Assembly (NCBI RefSeq): GCF_025399195.1
Contig: NW_026252091.1
Coordinates: forward strand, 124,001-188,000
Direction of reading: 5' to 3'
Length of the DNA: 64,000 nucleotides
Source of the DNA: Umbelopsis ramanniana AG
Lineage: Eukaryota > Mucoromycota > Umbelopsidomycetes > Umbelopsidales > Umbelopsidaceae
Below are positions 1 to 11,295 of the stretch, piece by piece. Each line of letters begins with the position of its first letter. The first letter of the stretch is position 1. The notes beneath the pieces are model-generated. The model ran no database searches. It saw only the letters and a program-made list of their open reading frames with translations, and had not been told where the DNA came from. The translations under genes were made by a program, and so were the position numbers.

Positions 1-952
1 ATTTTTACCCCCCACTATTCTCAGGATTAGCCATAAACGAACCGAAAAACTCTGGCGGGAACTTCTGTAGCTACAATCGAAATGATTTTTGAATTTCGAG
101 AAAACGGGACCTTACAAAATAACGTACAATTCTTCTCAGACGTCGTTATTACGATTTGGATTGCAGCGGATGAATGTCGAGGCCATTGTCCGAAACCAAT
201 TAAGCTAGGTGCCAAAAAAGCCATTACCTCTGCCGTACCTTTGTAAACCGCCATTTCAACGAAGGCGACCAGGACAAATATCCAACCGCATAGCTGATAT
301 ACTGATAATGGTAGTCATCCTGCATTATTATTTGACCGAGTTGTCGGTTTTGCCACATCCACTACGACTCTGCAGTCTATGCAGCCATGTGGCAATTTCA
401 ATTTAACCCACCCAATGACAAAATTTCTCTACAATAGCCCCTCTAATGGCGTGTATCCATCCCATGGTTTGATATTGTAGTAGAAAAGGAAATCTTGCGT
501 ATAATATTGAAAAAATAAAAATAAAAAACCAAGTTATCAGTGACGAGATTCTGATCAACTGGCTGGATCTCCGAATGGCTTATTTGAAGCTGAACTGGGA
601 CGGTATCGACGGAGCGTTTACACAAGCATTGGCGTGTTCCGTCGCATTTGATATTTGATCTCTCTTGACTTGACTTTATCTCCTCTACTCAAGATCCCAC
701 CTACCCTACTCTACGGCTCATTCCAAATCCTGAATTAATGACGACACCTTTAGTGATCGTGTTCAATCCCGTACAAATTGGACAGTAGTTTTGTTTCTTC
801 TTTCCGTCTCCTAAACTTACGCAGACTTTCTTGGTCAAACTTGATTCTGCTCAGTGCACACCTTTATTTTCTGTATCATCATCGTAACCCTCTCTTAATA
901 ATACTACTACTTCTAATTTTCAATTAGCCTTACTTCTACATCATATTACATA
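1..952. other. Left-edge non-coding stretch and homeobox gene leader
   Basis: No convincing gene is seen here. Open frames on both strands are short (60 to 75 codons), overlap each other and resemble no family. The last 250 bases or so are pyrimidine-rich with short A/T runs, as expected of a promoter and 5' untranslated region for the homeobox gene starting at 953. Confidence 0.5.
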
Positions 953-2197
953 ATGTACTCACCATATATGCCATTCTTCACATCACAACAGCCGCGATCT
1001 GTCAACGGTGGTTATCGCCATGACCAAGTCATGTATGGAGACAATGCCAACTTAATATCTCGATCCGGCAACCGACACCAACCTTTAATGAAGCATCCTT
1101 ACCATCCCTCAAGTAATTCATCGTTACCTCCAATCCCTCCTAACGGCCACTGTGGTAGCAACAATGGCCTAATGTACGATTTTACAGCTGCGGCTGCAGC
1201 AGCCGCCGCTGCTTCTGTGAATATGTCCACAGGGAACGATATGGCATATACCAACTTGGATATAGATAGAGGAGTTAAGCGAAGACGTCGACTCACACAA
1301 GAAGAAACTAATTTGCTGAACGATATTTTTGAGCGAACGTCGAAACCCAATGCACTCGTGCGTAAAATGTTGGCAGAACGTTTGAATATGAGCCCTAGAA
1401 CTGTTCAAATTTGGTTCCAAAACCGTCGTGCCAAGGTGAAGAAGGATGGAAAAAGTAGCGGTTCTATAACTGGTAATGACAGCTCTCCGTCTACCAGCGG
1501 CGATTCTCCGAATTCAAAGAGCTTGAGTGATTCTGGACCAAGTCTCAGCAGATCAACATCAACATCATCGACAGTGACAGATACCACATACAAGCTAGTG
1601 TCGCAAGAACAAGAAGCATTCACTCCGTCATTACGAACGGATAGCATCACATCCAATTTGAGCGACTGGTCAACGGATTGCGACTGGGCCTTCCAAAACA
1701 TGGACTATGGTTCCCCGAACAATTCAATGTATGTTTCGACCAAAGAATCTCCAGCGCACCAAGCTTCCAGATCACACGACCCTGAAAGTGACACTACCGG
1801 TAATTCCGCTTCATCAAACCAGGCATGGCCACTTGAGTTCCCTCTAGGCACTTGCGAAGGCGAAAATTACTTGGGAATTCACCCATTGAGACCTAATCAA
1901 GAGGTGGATCCTAATAAATGCAAGCAGGAAGATTTGTCGTTCAGTACACCGTTGGCGGCCGGAGCTGTCGCACCTACCGGACATTCCAACGTACATAATC
2001 CTCCTTCTGACTGGTTTCCAGACTGCAACGATCCCAACTATCTTCTAGGTATATATCCTCCGCAGGACATGCGAGTTAAAAGTGTTTGTTTTGTACTAAC
2101 TCTCCGTTTATCAGCAGATCAGCACTGTATGCCACTACTTTTCCAAAGTCTTCAGGGCTTAGGTGATATTCATAGCACTGAAGATTTGTTTAAATAA
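953..2197 (+). CDS. Homeodomain transcription factor
   Basis: This is a nuclear DNA-binding regulator. A typical 60-residue homeodomain lies at about residues 107-166, starting in the basic RGVKRRRRLTQEE and ending with recognition helix 3, VQIWFQNRRAKVKK; the WFQNRR core is intact. An 11-alanine run (about residues 77-87), coded by mixed GCN codons, precedes it, and a long Ser/Thr-rich tail follows. The first ATG of the frame is used. The 3' end is uncertain. Unspliced, the frame ends at 2197 (414 aa). A candidate intron at 2075-2114, with a perfect TACTAAC branch site but a weak GTTAAA donor, would end the protein at 2162 (389 aa). Target genes cannot be inferred. Confidence 0.9.
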   Translation: MYSPYMPFFTSQQPRSVNGGYRHDQVMYGDNANLISRSGNRHQPLMKHPYHPSSNSSLPPIPPNGHCGSNNGLMYDFTAAAAAAAAASVNMSTGNDMAYTNLDIDRGVKRRRRLTQEETNLLNDIFERTSKPNALVRKMLAERLNMSPRTVQIWFQNRRAKVKKDGKSSGSITGNDSSPSTSGDSPNSKSLSDSGPSLSRSTSTSSTVTDTTYKLVSQEQEAFTPSLRTDSITSNLSDWSTDCDWAFQNMDYGSPNNSMYVSTKESPAHQASRSHDPESDTTGNSASSNQAWPLEFPLGTCEGENYLGIHPLRPNQEVDPNKCKQEDLSFSTPLAAGAVAPTGHSNVHNPPSDWFPDCNDPNYLLGIYPPQDMRVKSVCFVLTLRLSADQHCMPLLFQSLQGLGDIHSTEDLFK

Positions 2198-2525
2198 CCT
2201 ACCTGTAAAAATTTATAGCAACTTGCACACAAAAAAATCGCAAAAAGGAGCAACTTCCATATTGATCATCTTAAAACTTGAACATAACCATGCACTTGTA
2301 CCATATCTACTCCGAAACAAACTAAAAAGAAAAAAATTGTAGTCATTAAAATGCGGGCCATTGCCTATTCGTCTATGTACAATGTTGTGCGCATATACTA
2401 TTGATCTTGCAAACGATGTCCTCAGCATTTGATCGAAACGCTCCGATCGCTATACTGGGCGAGCGATCCACCAACATACAGTAAAAATGATTTTATTCAA
2501 TGCCAAAGTAGTACTACATAAAGAC

Positions 2526-4831
2526 TCACAAATTTGTGACCTCATTATCGTCTTCGCTCTCAGAGTCATAGTGGAGTGCCTGGAAGAGCCACTTGTCGTC
2601 CAACCAATTGGCACCAGAAAGGAAGCCAAAGCCGGATGCTGAGTTGTCCGCCCTAGATGTTGCAGTAAGGCTACTATCGAACGATGGTTGTCGTTCATAT
2701 CGCTTTGGATCAAAATCTTCCAAAGCTTGTGGCCCAGCCTCGTTAACAAATTCAGTAACGTCTTCTGATAACTTCTTTCGCATGGCGCGAAGATTTTCTG
2801 CTGCACTTGGGTTCGATACAGCTAAGAAAACAGGTCCAAGCGATCTACGATAAATTGCATACATAAGCCGTGTGTACAATGCCCCAACAACATTTATAAC
2901 ACCACTTACTTGTAAATGTCAATTCCGTTTTCCGTCAAGCGCAATACTGTGAAGTAGAGGATAGGCTGACCAATCCAAAGTGCAAGTCCTATGAGGATCA
3001 GATTTCCAACACTTAAGTGAGAATAACGTGTATGAAGATAATAGGTAGCGAGGAGGGAATAAAATCCAAATAGGAGTGGTGCAGCGACGAGAGCAACAAG
3101 AATCTTCCATGTAGCCAACACATCACGAGCCGCTATTTTGACAGACGAATTGGCGAGGGCCTCTGTGTCGCGCAAATACAGGGTAAATATCTCCGTACTT
3201 TCACAAAATCAACGGCTATTAATCATTACCTTTCTGCTTGATTTGACTGATATAAATTGCCAGGAGGATGATAGGAGAATTCAAAATGGTCCTAATGAAA
3301 GAGAATCATGTTAAAGTTGTGCGTAGACGTATACAGATAGGGACAGTTTAGTCATTACGCTGGCAATCCTACGGCAGCCACCATCATTAGCTGGGACAAT
3401 CGTACAATCAACGTTTTGGCAGCATTGAGTGTGGCCGTTGAAGTTTTTTCGACCTGGTGATCCCGGATGCCAAAGTATTTGAGCGTCTGGTTGTAAGCTC
3501 GAATTTTGCGTGCTAACTCAATGACTCTGGGATCGTCCTTGAACTGTGTCCATCCGATTAAAAATCTGCGGTTTAATTCCACTACTTGCTCTAGGCGTAG
3601 CTTTCGATGAGCTGGTTCATAGAGGCGCCGAGCTGCTTGGATGATCAGCAAGACGTCGTAGTCGGGTGCATTAACCGTAACACTCTTCAATCCGTCACGA
3701 CCTTGTTGAAGCAGTTTGGAAGTTGCATCTCTTTTCGCTTCCCCGCCATTTTTGAAATCTTGCACAAGTTTCTTATCAATCGAGATGGGTGCTCCATAGG
3801 ATACAACCGCTCTTGAACGGAAACGGTGTGGGTGGAAATAATTTAGACCGACAGGCACAATCTTAACATCAAGTTCTGGGTATTTTGCCATGGCACCAAG
3901 TGCCATCAGTGCGAAACCGACTAGCAGATAAGGTGAGTATCGTTACTTATAAGCGACAAGATGCTGAGCAAGAACATACCTTTCAAGGGCAAAAGCTCCA
4001 AGCGATCGTGGCTGCCTCCTTCAGGGAAAATCACAATGGAACGGCCTTGAGCAAGCGAATCGTGAACTTGGTCAAACAAGTCATGTTGATCAACATGAGG
4101 AATAATTTTGTATTTAACTCCCTCTTCCTTGTTCAGCGCTTCAACGTCGGAATCATTCAGAGGTGAAGCCAAACGGATTTGAGTCTCCGATATGACTTCC
4201 TCGACCTGCACCTTGATAGTTTTTGAAATACTAATCAAATCCCTGGGTTGAGTCTGTTCCTTAAATTTGGTATCAATTCCTTCAAGCAAGTTCTTTTCAC
4301 CAGAAGAGGACACACAGACTTTTCCAGCACCCGGAGCAGCAAGATCCTGCGGACGTATAACAGGAACTATGACGATTGTTGAATTTCACTATTTTGTAAC
4401 ACAGACAACCTGAAATAACTGCACCTACTTGCATGCAACAATCTTGCCGCCGTTCCAATAATTTTTCTCTTGAATTGCGACGCTGCCATTAAAGGACAGA
4501 ACCTTACCGGTGAAGTAATCATAACCATACCGGGATCAACAAACTATTTCCGCGTTAAAAAGTACAATAAAGTTTCACCGTCAAACATACATATTCATTT
4601 CATGAGACTTTTCAAGTTACATGTATAGCTTACTTGGTTTGCATGAGGGGCGACGATAAAGATACATGGTTTGTCTGCAGGAATCTGGTGGTAGCCACTT
4701 GTTCTGATTTCACGAAAGAATATGGTGCTGATCACTTTGAATGACTTTGCAACAACGTCATATGACAACTGGTCAAACCGAGACTCGTCGAGTGGACGAT
4801 CAGCAGCCTTTGCGACTTGCTGGTTAGACAT
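2526..4831 (-). CDS. Glycerol-3-phosphate / DHAP acyltransferase (Gpt2/Sct1 type)
   Basis: This ER or lipid-droplet membrane enzyme makes the first acylation step of glycerolipid synthesis. About seven exons are read on the minus strand. The N-terminal acyltransferase region carries APHANQ, continued in the next exon by FVDP (the histidine/aspartate motif I), and later IVIFPEGGSHDR followed by LLPLKG (the glycerol-phosphate binding motif). The exon after that holds VPVGLNYFHPHRFRSRA. Two hydrophobic segments follow (3090-3030 and 3010-2940), then an acidic C-terminal tail ending near DSESEDD. Domain order and length fit the fungal GPAT family rather than bacterial PlsB or PlsC. The start ATG at 4831 opens the exon that encodes the domain. 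It shares a 416-base divergent region with calcineurin A. Confidence 0.88.
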
Positions 4832-5247
4832 TCCACTTGCAACAAAGGGGAAGAGCGGGGAGAGAGTGCGTTTGAAAAAATAAACCTGTGGTTATGAATA
4901 ACCACGTGCGTCATGCGACGGTACTGATCCCACTTGATTCCCCTTTGTGCAAGCAAAATTTACATCACTGTAAGGTTTTATAAATGAGCATTTGATTTAA
5001 AACCTTGTATCGTCCATTCATTGTATTTTGTAGCCAACTCTATTCACTCGTTCCAACCTCGGGCAGAGACAATACGTCGACCTTGGTATAACTCCGATGC
5101 CCATTTGGCCGTTTTGCTCAGCAAGCAGCAGTGAGCCCTAACCCATTCCCAATATGGAAGTGAGTGGGCTTCGGTTTTGTTGGACTCAGCGCAGAATAGC
5201 AGAGCGGTTTTTTTTTCTACGCTGTAACACTCTTTGCACTTTTAACC
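4832..5247. promoter_or_regulatory. Divergent intergenic region between acyltransferase and calcineurin A
   Basis: These 416 bases separate two divergently transcribed genes and must carry both promoters. A T-rich stretch lies about 40 bases before the calcineurin start. I see no RNA gene or conserved element that I can name. Confidence 0.5.
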
Positions 5248-7472
5248 ATGGAGGATTCAGCAGCTTTGAGAAGACTTCAAAATCCAACGGTGATACCAAC
5301 CATTGACTTCACTCAGCACACCATGGACGATGGAAGGCTTGTAAATACTCAAGAACGTGTTATTAAAGGCAAGCATCAAAATCATCTCAGCCCATTGATC
5401 TCGCGCTAGAGCGCTTGTGGCAAAAGGATCATCAAATTCTCACAGCATCAATCACTTACCATTTTGCTTAATTTCACTAGAGGTGCAAGCTCCGGCTGTG
5501 ATGGTGCCAACTGATGACCAGTTCTGGTCCAAAGAGAGACCCGGGCTTCCCGACATTGCCTTCTTAAAAAACCATTTCTATCGCGAAGGGCGTTTGACTG
5601 AAGAGCAAGCTCTTTACATTATCCAGAAGGGTACAGAGATATTGCATAAAGAACCAAATTTGTTGGAAGTTGGTGCTCCCATCACTGGTAAGACGGCATA
5701 GCCAAGTAGAGTTGTTTCTAATATATCAGCGAGCGATGTATTCTAATTCATGCGGATCATAGTTTGCGGTGATATTCATGGCCAGTACTACGATCTCATG
5801 AAGCTTTTTGAAGTCGGAGGCGACCCAGCAAATACCACATACTTGTTCTTGGGCGATTACGTTGATCGAGGTTATTTCTCTATTGAGGTAAATACCCCAC
5901 CAAAGCAATGCCAATCTCTCCCGTATTTTAACCATAATTTTCCATCAAGTGTGTACTTTATCTATGGTCTTTAAAAATGTGGTATCCAAACACATTGTTC
6001 CTGTTGCGCGGAAACCACGAATGCCGTCATTTGACAGATTATTTTACCTTCAAATTAGAATGTAAGTAAGACGGACTCTGCACAATATTTCAACGCCATA
6101 GTAACGTGTGATCGAATTTTTTTTAGGCAAGCACAAGTACAGCGAGAAAATATATGACGCTTGCATTGAATCTTTTTGCTCCTTGCCATTGGCTGCCGTC
6201 ATGAATAAGCAATTCCTTTGCATTCACGGTGGTTTATCACCCGACCTTCACACTCTGGACGATTTGCGAAATGTAAGTCTTCCATTTATGATCTATGTTT
6301 CGCGGGGAGGCATCCGGTGACACTAGATATTGTTTCAGATCAATCGCTTTAGAGAGCCACCGACTCAAGGTCTAATGTGCGATCTCCTTTGGGCCGATCC
6401 TCTGGAAGACTTTGGACAAGAAAAAACAAATGAGATGTTTGCTCACAATCATGTCAGAGGCTGTTCATACTTCTTTAGGTAAGGAATTGGAAAAAGATGG
6501 ATCTACCGATAAGGCATTTTTCGCAACTTGTTTGTACTCAATCTCGTTCCTATGTTCAGTTACCATGCAGCATGTGCATTCTTAGAGAGAAATAATCTAT
6601 TGTCAATAATCAGAGCCCATGAAGCTCAAGACGCTGGGTACAGAATGTATCGAAAAAGCAAGGCAACCAGTTTCCCTGCTGTGATGACTATATTTTCTGC
6701 TCCCAATTATCTGGATGTGTACAATAACAAGGCCGCCGTATTGAAATATGAAAACAATGTGATGAACATTCGTCAATTCAACTGCACACCCCATCCATAC
6801 TGGCTACCAAACTTCATGGATGTGTTCTCCTGGAGTTTACCCTTCGTTGGTGAAAAAAGTAAGAATGCTGTTTGTGAACTTCACGGTTATTCCATCCACA
6901 CACTCATCGGCTTTGCATCCCTCTAGTCACCGACATGCTACTGGCTATTCTCAATATCTGCAGTAAGGAAGAGTTGGCGGAAGAAGAGACCAAAGCCATT
7001 GCAGCTGCCGCACCGAAGGTTCCTGTCACAGCAGAAGAAGCAGCAGAGAGAAGACAAATTATCAAGAACAAAATTTTGGCCATTGGAAAAATGTCTCGTG
7101 TATTCTCAGTTTTGCGTGAGGAGTCTGAACGTGTTATGGAGTTGAAGAGTATCTCACCCACCGGCAAATTGCCAGTCGGTACACTCGCTTTGGGTGCCGA
7201 AGGCATCAAACACGGTACGGTATTCTAATACTATCCATCCGAAAAATATGTAGGTTTTTACTCATACATCTCTTGCAGCTATTACATCCTTTGAGGAAGC
7301 TCGTAGATCTGATATTGAGAACGAACGCCTCCCTCCCACACGCCAAGCTAAAGAAGCCATGCAAAAAGAAGAGACTGATAGCAAGATCCGTGATGCCGTC
7401 GAAGAAGAGGATCAGAATCTTCATGAGATAGCTGATGCTATTATGAACGAAGCAGACCCTCAACAATCATAA
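5248..7472 (+). CDS. Calcineurin A, Ca2+/calmodulin-dependent Ser/Thr phosphatase catalytic subunit (PP2B)
   Basis: The phosphatase dephosphorylates targets such as Crz1/NFAT-type factors in calcium signalling. All parts are visible in order across about ten exons: metal-site motifs GDIHG, GDYVDRG and RGNHE; the substrate-site [11 protein letters not shown]; the calcineurin B-binding helix; the calmodulin-binding segment [16 protein letters not shown]; and the autoinhibitory [19 protein letters not shown]. The start ATG at 5248 gives [11 protein letters not shown] and runs in frame to VNTQERVIK. The first intron appears to use a GC donor (5369-5480): joining 5368 to 5481 restores the frame into [15 protein letters not shown]. 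The stop at 7470-7472 ends an acidic tail. Confidence 0.96.
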
Positions 7473-7637
7473 GATCGATTCAGTTGTTTTAGTATAGTAG
7501 TTCGCAATAAAAGAAAATACTTCTTCATGATACAATGCAAGCCGCAACAATAACAACATCCAAATTAGGCATACCATCTCTGGTAATTAAAGCTGACTTT
7601 ATGCTTGTTCTCAGCTACACCTTCTCTTTACAGCATA

Positions 7638-10600
7638 ATGTATACTGGCACTTCGCTGCCATCTGCTATTGATGTTGAGAGCACTCTAAGCTATGAAACA
7701 CTACAACAATGTCTCGAATATGCGTTTTCGTCACCCGACCCCACTGTTCAGTTACACACAAAGCCGACGCGTAGCAGAGATGACGAAGAAGTACAGTGTT
7801 TGTATAACAAATCCCACCGCAAACGACACTCTGAATCACCATCATCATACGACCGTTCTCCTCCAGGACAATATCAGTATATAATGCTGAGAAATCCTCC
7901 TGTTGAAGTAAAACGCAATCACCAGTTTGGGGACGGTATGTTACCTGGCTGGATGCTAAGGAAACGAAAATCTCAGCCGGAAATGGCAGTCAGCTCTGTT
8001 CAGCAGCCGCTTCCGTCTATAAGTTCCCCCATTGCCCAGCGCTCCTATTTATCAGATACGACCAATCCCTCCACCACGGATTCAAACAACCTACAAAGTC
8101 TTCATCAAAAATCTTCTCATCCTATATCTAATTCGCAAACCCAGTCTCAGCCCATGAAGCAACAGCACCAATACTATCAAGACACACCTCAGTCACCTAC
8201 TAGACGCAGTATGGACACCAGCAATTCTGATGAATTTGAATATGTGATACTGCGAGTCCCTGCCAAAATGCGTAGTGCCGTACACGATAATCCTGGTTAC
8301 TATGCACAAAGTGGAATGTCTTCACATGGAGCTCAAATCATTGCAAAGAAACTGTCTACGGAGGATGCACTTAATTTAGTCGCTGCTATTCGCTCAATGA
8401 AATCACCGCCTTCGGGTCCCATTGTTCAAGTAGCCAAAACACCATCTCCTCACCAGAACTATTTGTCTTCACCCAACTGGATGCAAGACAACTCGGGAAA
8501 ATATGAATACCTGTAAGTATTGATTCACCATTGACTGGCGCTCGTGAAACATGGACTAAACATTCTGTTTGTTGTAACAGAATATTGAAGACGCCCATAC
8601 TGAAATCATCATCGTCATCTACGACGACAACAACAACTATGTCTGATACCTCTAGCCCCAAAGTTTCACGTTCTTCAAACCGAGCATCTGTTTCCACTTC
8701 GCAGGCACGCTATGTGTATTCACCACAATCAGTGTATTCATCAGCATCGAATTCTGCCTCTACCTCCGATTTCTCTCAACCGCATAGTGCATCCTCTGCC
8801 ACTAGTGTGGAAAGCCCCATTTATGCAACGTCAAACAAGAGCCATGTTAATCTTCGCTCAAGCAAGACAGACTATCAACATGCTATCGAGAAACCGCATG
8901 AATTAACACCGCCGCTTAGACAGCGACACCACAGTATGGTATCGGCTCCAAGTGATCTAGAGTCTCCAGAGCTTTATAATGAGCTCAGCAAACATACTAG
9001 ATCGACATCTTTAAGCAACACATCCTATAATCAAGATATGCAACAAAAGCCTCATTCTCGAGAAAGGTCTCCTACCTCCACACAGCACCTCCGCAGATCC
9101 GCCTCAGCCAATACGTCTTTGCGTTCCAGCGTTGACTCCATGAAATTCACCAACGATGAATTATCCATGCATCAGCCAAACCATATGCTTGGCCACGCTA
9201 CATTTTGGAACCCTCGCTTCGAAGGTGACCCTTCTATGTATGCCAGAAAAGGACTCAGTCAAAAGGTGAAAGAAATTTTATCGCCACGAAAAGCGAAGAT
9301 TGAAGGCGCTATGAAAGACCAGCACCAAATTGAGAAAGGCTGGAGTGTTGCCAGACCAATGACTCCCCCGCATGTACAGCTTTCTATGAACAGATCTGGA
9401 AGACCCAATGCATTCACCATCTTAAAGTAAGGTTGAACGGCATCAACACATGCTTTTGAACACATTCTGATCCACTTTCTTGTGTAGAAATACTTGGGAC
9501 ATGACCGATGGAGGCCCACCTCTAGAATTTTCGGAAACCGATTTTGCTCAAATCGATGCGTATGCTGCTCAGGTCAAACAGCGGGGTCCTATGTTGACTC
9601 CTGAAGTCCTTTCTACAAAGTTCCTCACTCGACCGTATCGACGAGATGTTCACAAAGTTAGAGCAATATTCACTTGGCTGGTCCAGAATATTGGCATTGG
9701 AGCTCCCTTGGACGACCACATCCAGAGAAGACGATCTAGCATTGATGAAGGATCAAATCGTAACGATGATACCGACTGGATTGAGTCCGCCGAACTGGTA
9801 CTTTCAAAGAGATGGTGCAGAACTTCCGTTGGTATGGCTAGGTTGTTTTGTGAGCTATGTATTGCCGCCGGATTGGAGGAAACTCGTATGATCTATGGTT
9901 ATCTTCGAGGTAAGTTCCTTATATTTTTTGAGCAAAGTAGGAACAATGCCTTATGTATCTCGTTATATGCAGGCCCAAGAGACTCTCAGGACATCGCAAC
10001 CTTACCCAATGGGAAGACCAAGAAAAATCATGCTTGGTGTGCCGGTAAAGTTTGGAGACTCTTGTTGTTTTAGTTCTTTGATTGAAACCCACGGTACTGA
10101 TGAACCTTATGTTTAGTCAAAATTGAGAGCGAATATCGATTCATTGATTGCTACATCGCTTCGCAGTTCCACCCTCTTAACGATGGCATAATACAAGATG
10201 AATGGTTTATTAAGCGTCCTTTGGATATGATATACACGCATTTACCCTCTTCCAAAGGGTGTCAGTATCTTGATCCACCCATCGAAACCGAAACTTTTTT
10301 TGCATTGCCTCATGTCTGCGCCCCGTACTTCTTATATAATATGAGCATTGTTAATTTTGATCCCACTAACATTGAACTGGTAGACGATCAAGGTACGTTG
10401 GCATAAACAGCTAAACAAGAACGATTACAAATATTGATAATATTTGCCTTAACAGTATGCCATCTCGATGTCGCCATCGATGAAGGTGTCTCATGCTATG
10501 CTGAGGTAGAGACGCGTACAAACTACGGCGAGCATGAGCAGGCCATCATATCAAGAAAGACCTTATCACAATGTATGTACCTTGGAAACAAAAGAATATG

Positions 10601-11153
10601 TCGTGTCAAGGCCGTTCTTCCTCCAGACTGCCGCGTCGGATGGTTGAAAATTTATGCTGGCCCACGGTTCATTTCATCGGTAAGCATCATTTGACTGAAC
10701 GACAGCGACAGTTATAGATGGATAACTAATTGTTTCTGTGAAAAAAAAAAATTAAAATTCAACACATAGGGTTCCACTCATGAAAAGACACCTGTAAATC
10801 CTTACTATCTAGCCATGACATACAAGTTAACGCATTCTGGCGTATCTTCATACGACTTTGATTTTGTTCAAAAATTTCACACTCCTCAAGAATTTTACAT
10901 TCAGGAGCCTCAATGCTATAACCTCTTCCCTCTCCAAACGTACACCTTTCGTTTGTTTTCCTTGGGAGGCCGTAATCAAAAACTTGCTCTTCGTAGCCCC
11001 GGTGGTCGCATGTACAAGTTACTTTATTATCCTCAAGACATTAGCTATGACGGTACTGTCACTGTATCAGAAGTTGGCATTTGGAACTTGGTCAGCCTTC
11101 AGCAAAACACTGGAGGCTGGCATAGCATAGCATCTTGGGAATGTACAGCTTAA
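7638..11153 (+). CDS. Cyk3-like transglutaminase-fold protein, probable cytokinesis factor
   Basis: Seven exons (7638-8512, 8581-9426, 9488-9909, 9973-10044, 10117-10392, 10456-10679, 10770-11153) join in frame to about 1032 aa. The first 570 or so residues are Ser/Pro/Gln-rich and disordered. The C-terminal half holds the transglutaminase-like fold: an LSKRWCRTSVGMARLF helix, GYLRG, NHAWCAVKI with the histidine, and YRFIDC with the aspartate, then a beta-rich tail. Serine stands where active enzymes of the fold have the cysteine, so it is probably a non-catalytic scaffold, as is known for yeast Cyk3. No SH3 domain precedes it, unlike yeast Cyk3. The gap to the calcineurin stop is only 165 bases. 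The name Cyk3 rests on domain resemblance. Confidence 0.8.
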
Positions 11154-11295
11154 GTCCATAATAAATATTAATAAACATGTCTATAACGTTCGTACGAAGT
11201 CTGGGGGGAGATGTTTGTCTGAGAATGAATTTTAAATATGAGTTGCCAGCGGCAAACCAGTCCAAGTCAGTTTGGTTGTGCCTTCCTTTACGAGC

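Noticed and set aside
1099-1420. Minus-strand frames containing poly-alanine or similar runs opposite the homeobox gene
   Set aside because: Antisense of the GCN/GCA alanine repeat; the homeodomain on the plus strand explains the sequence.
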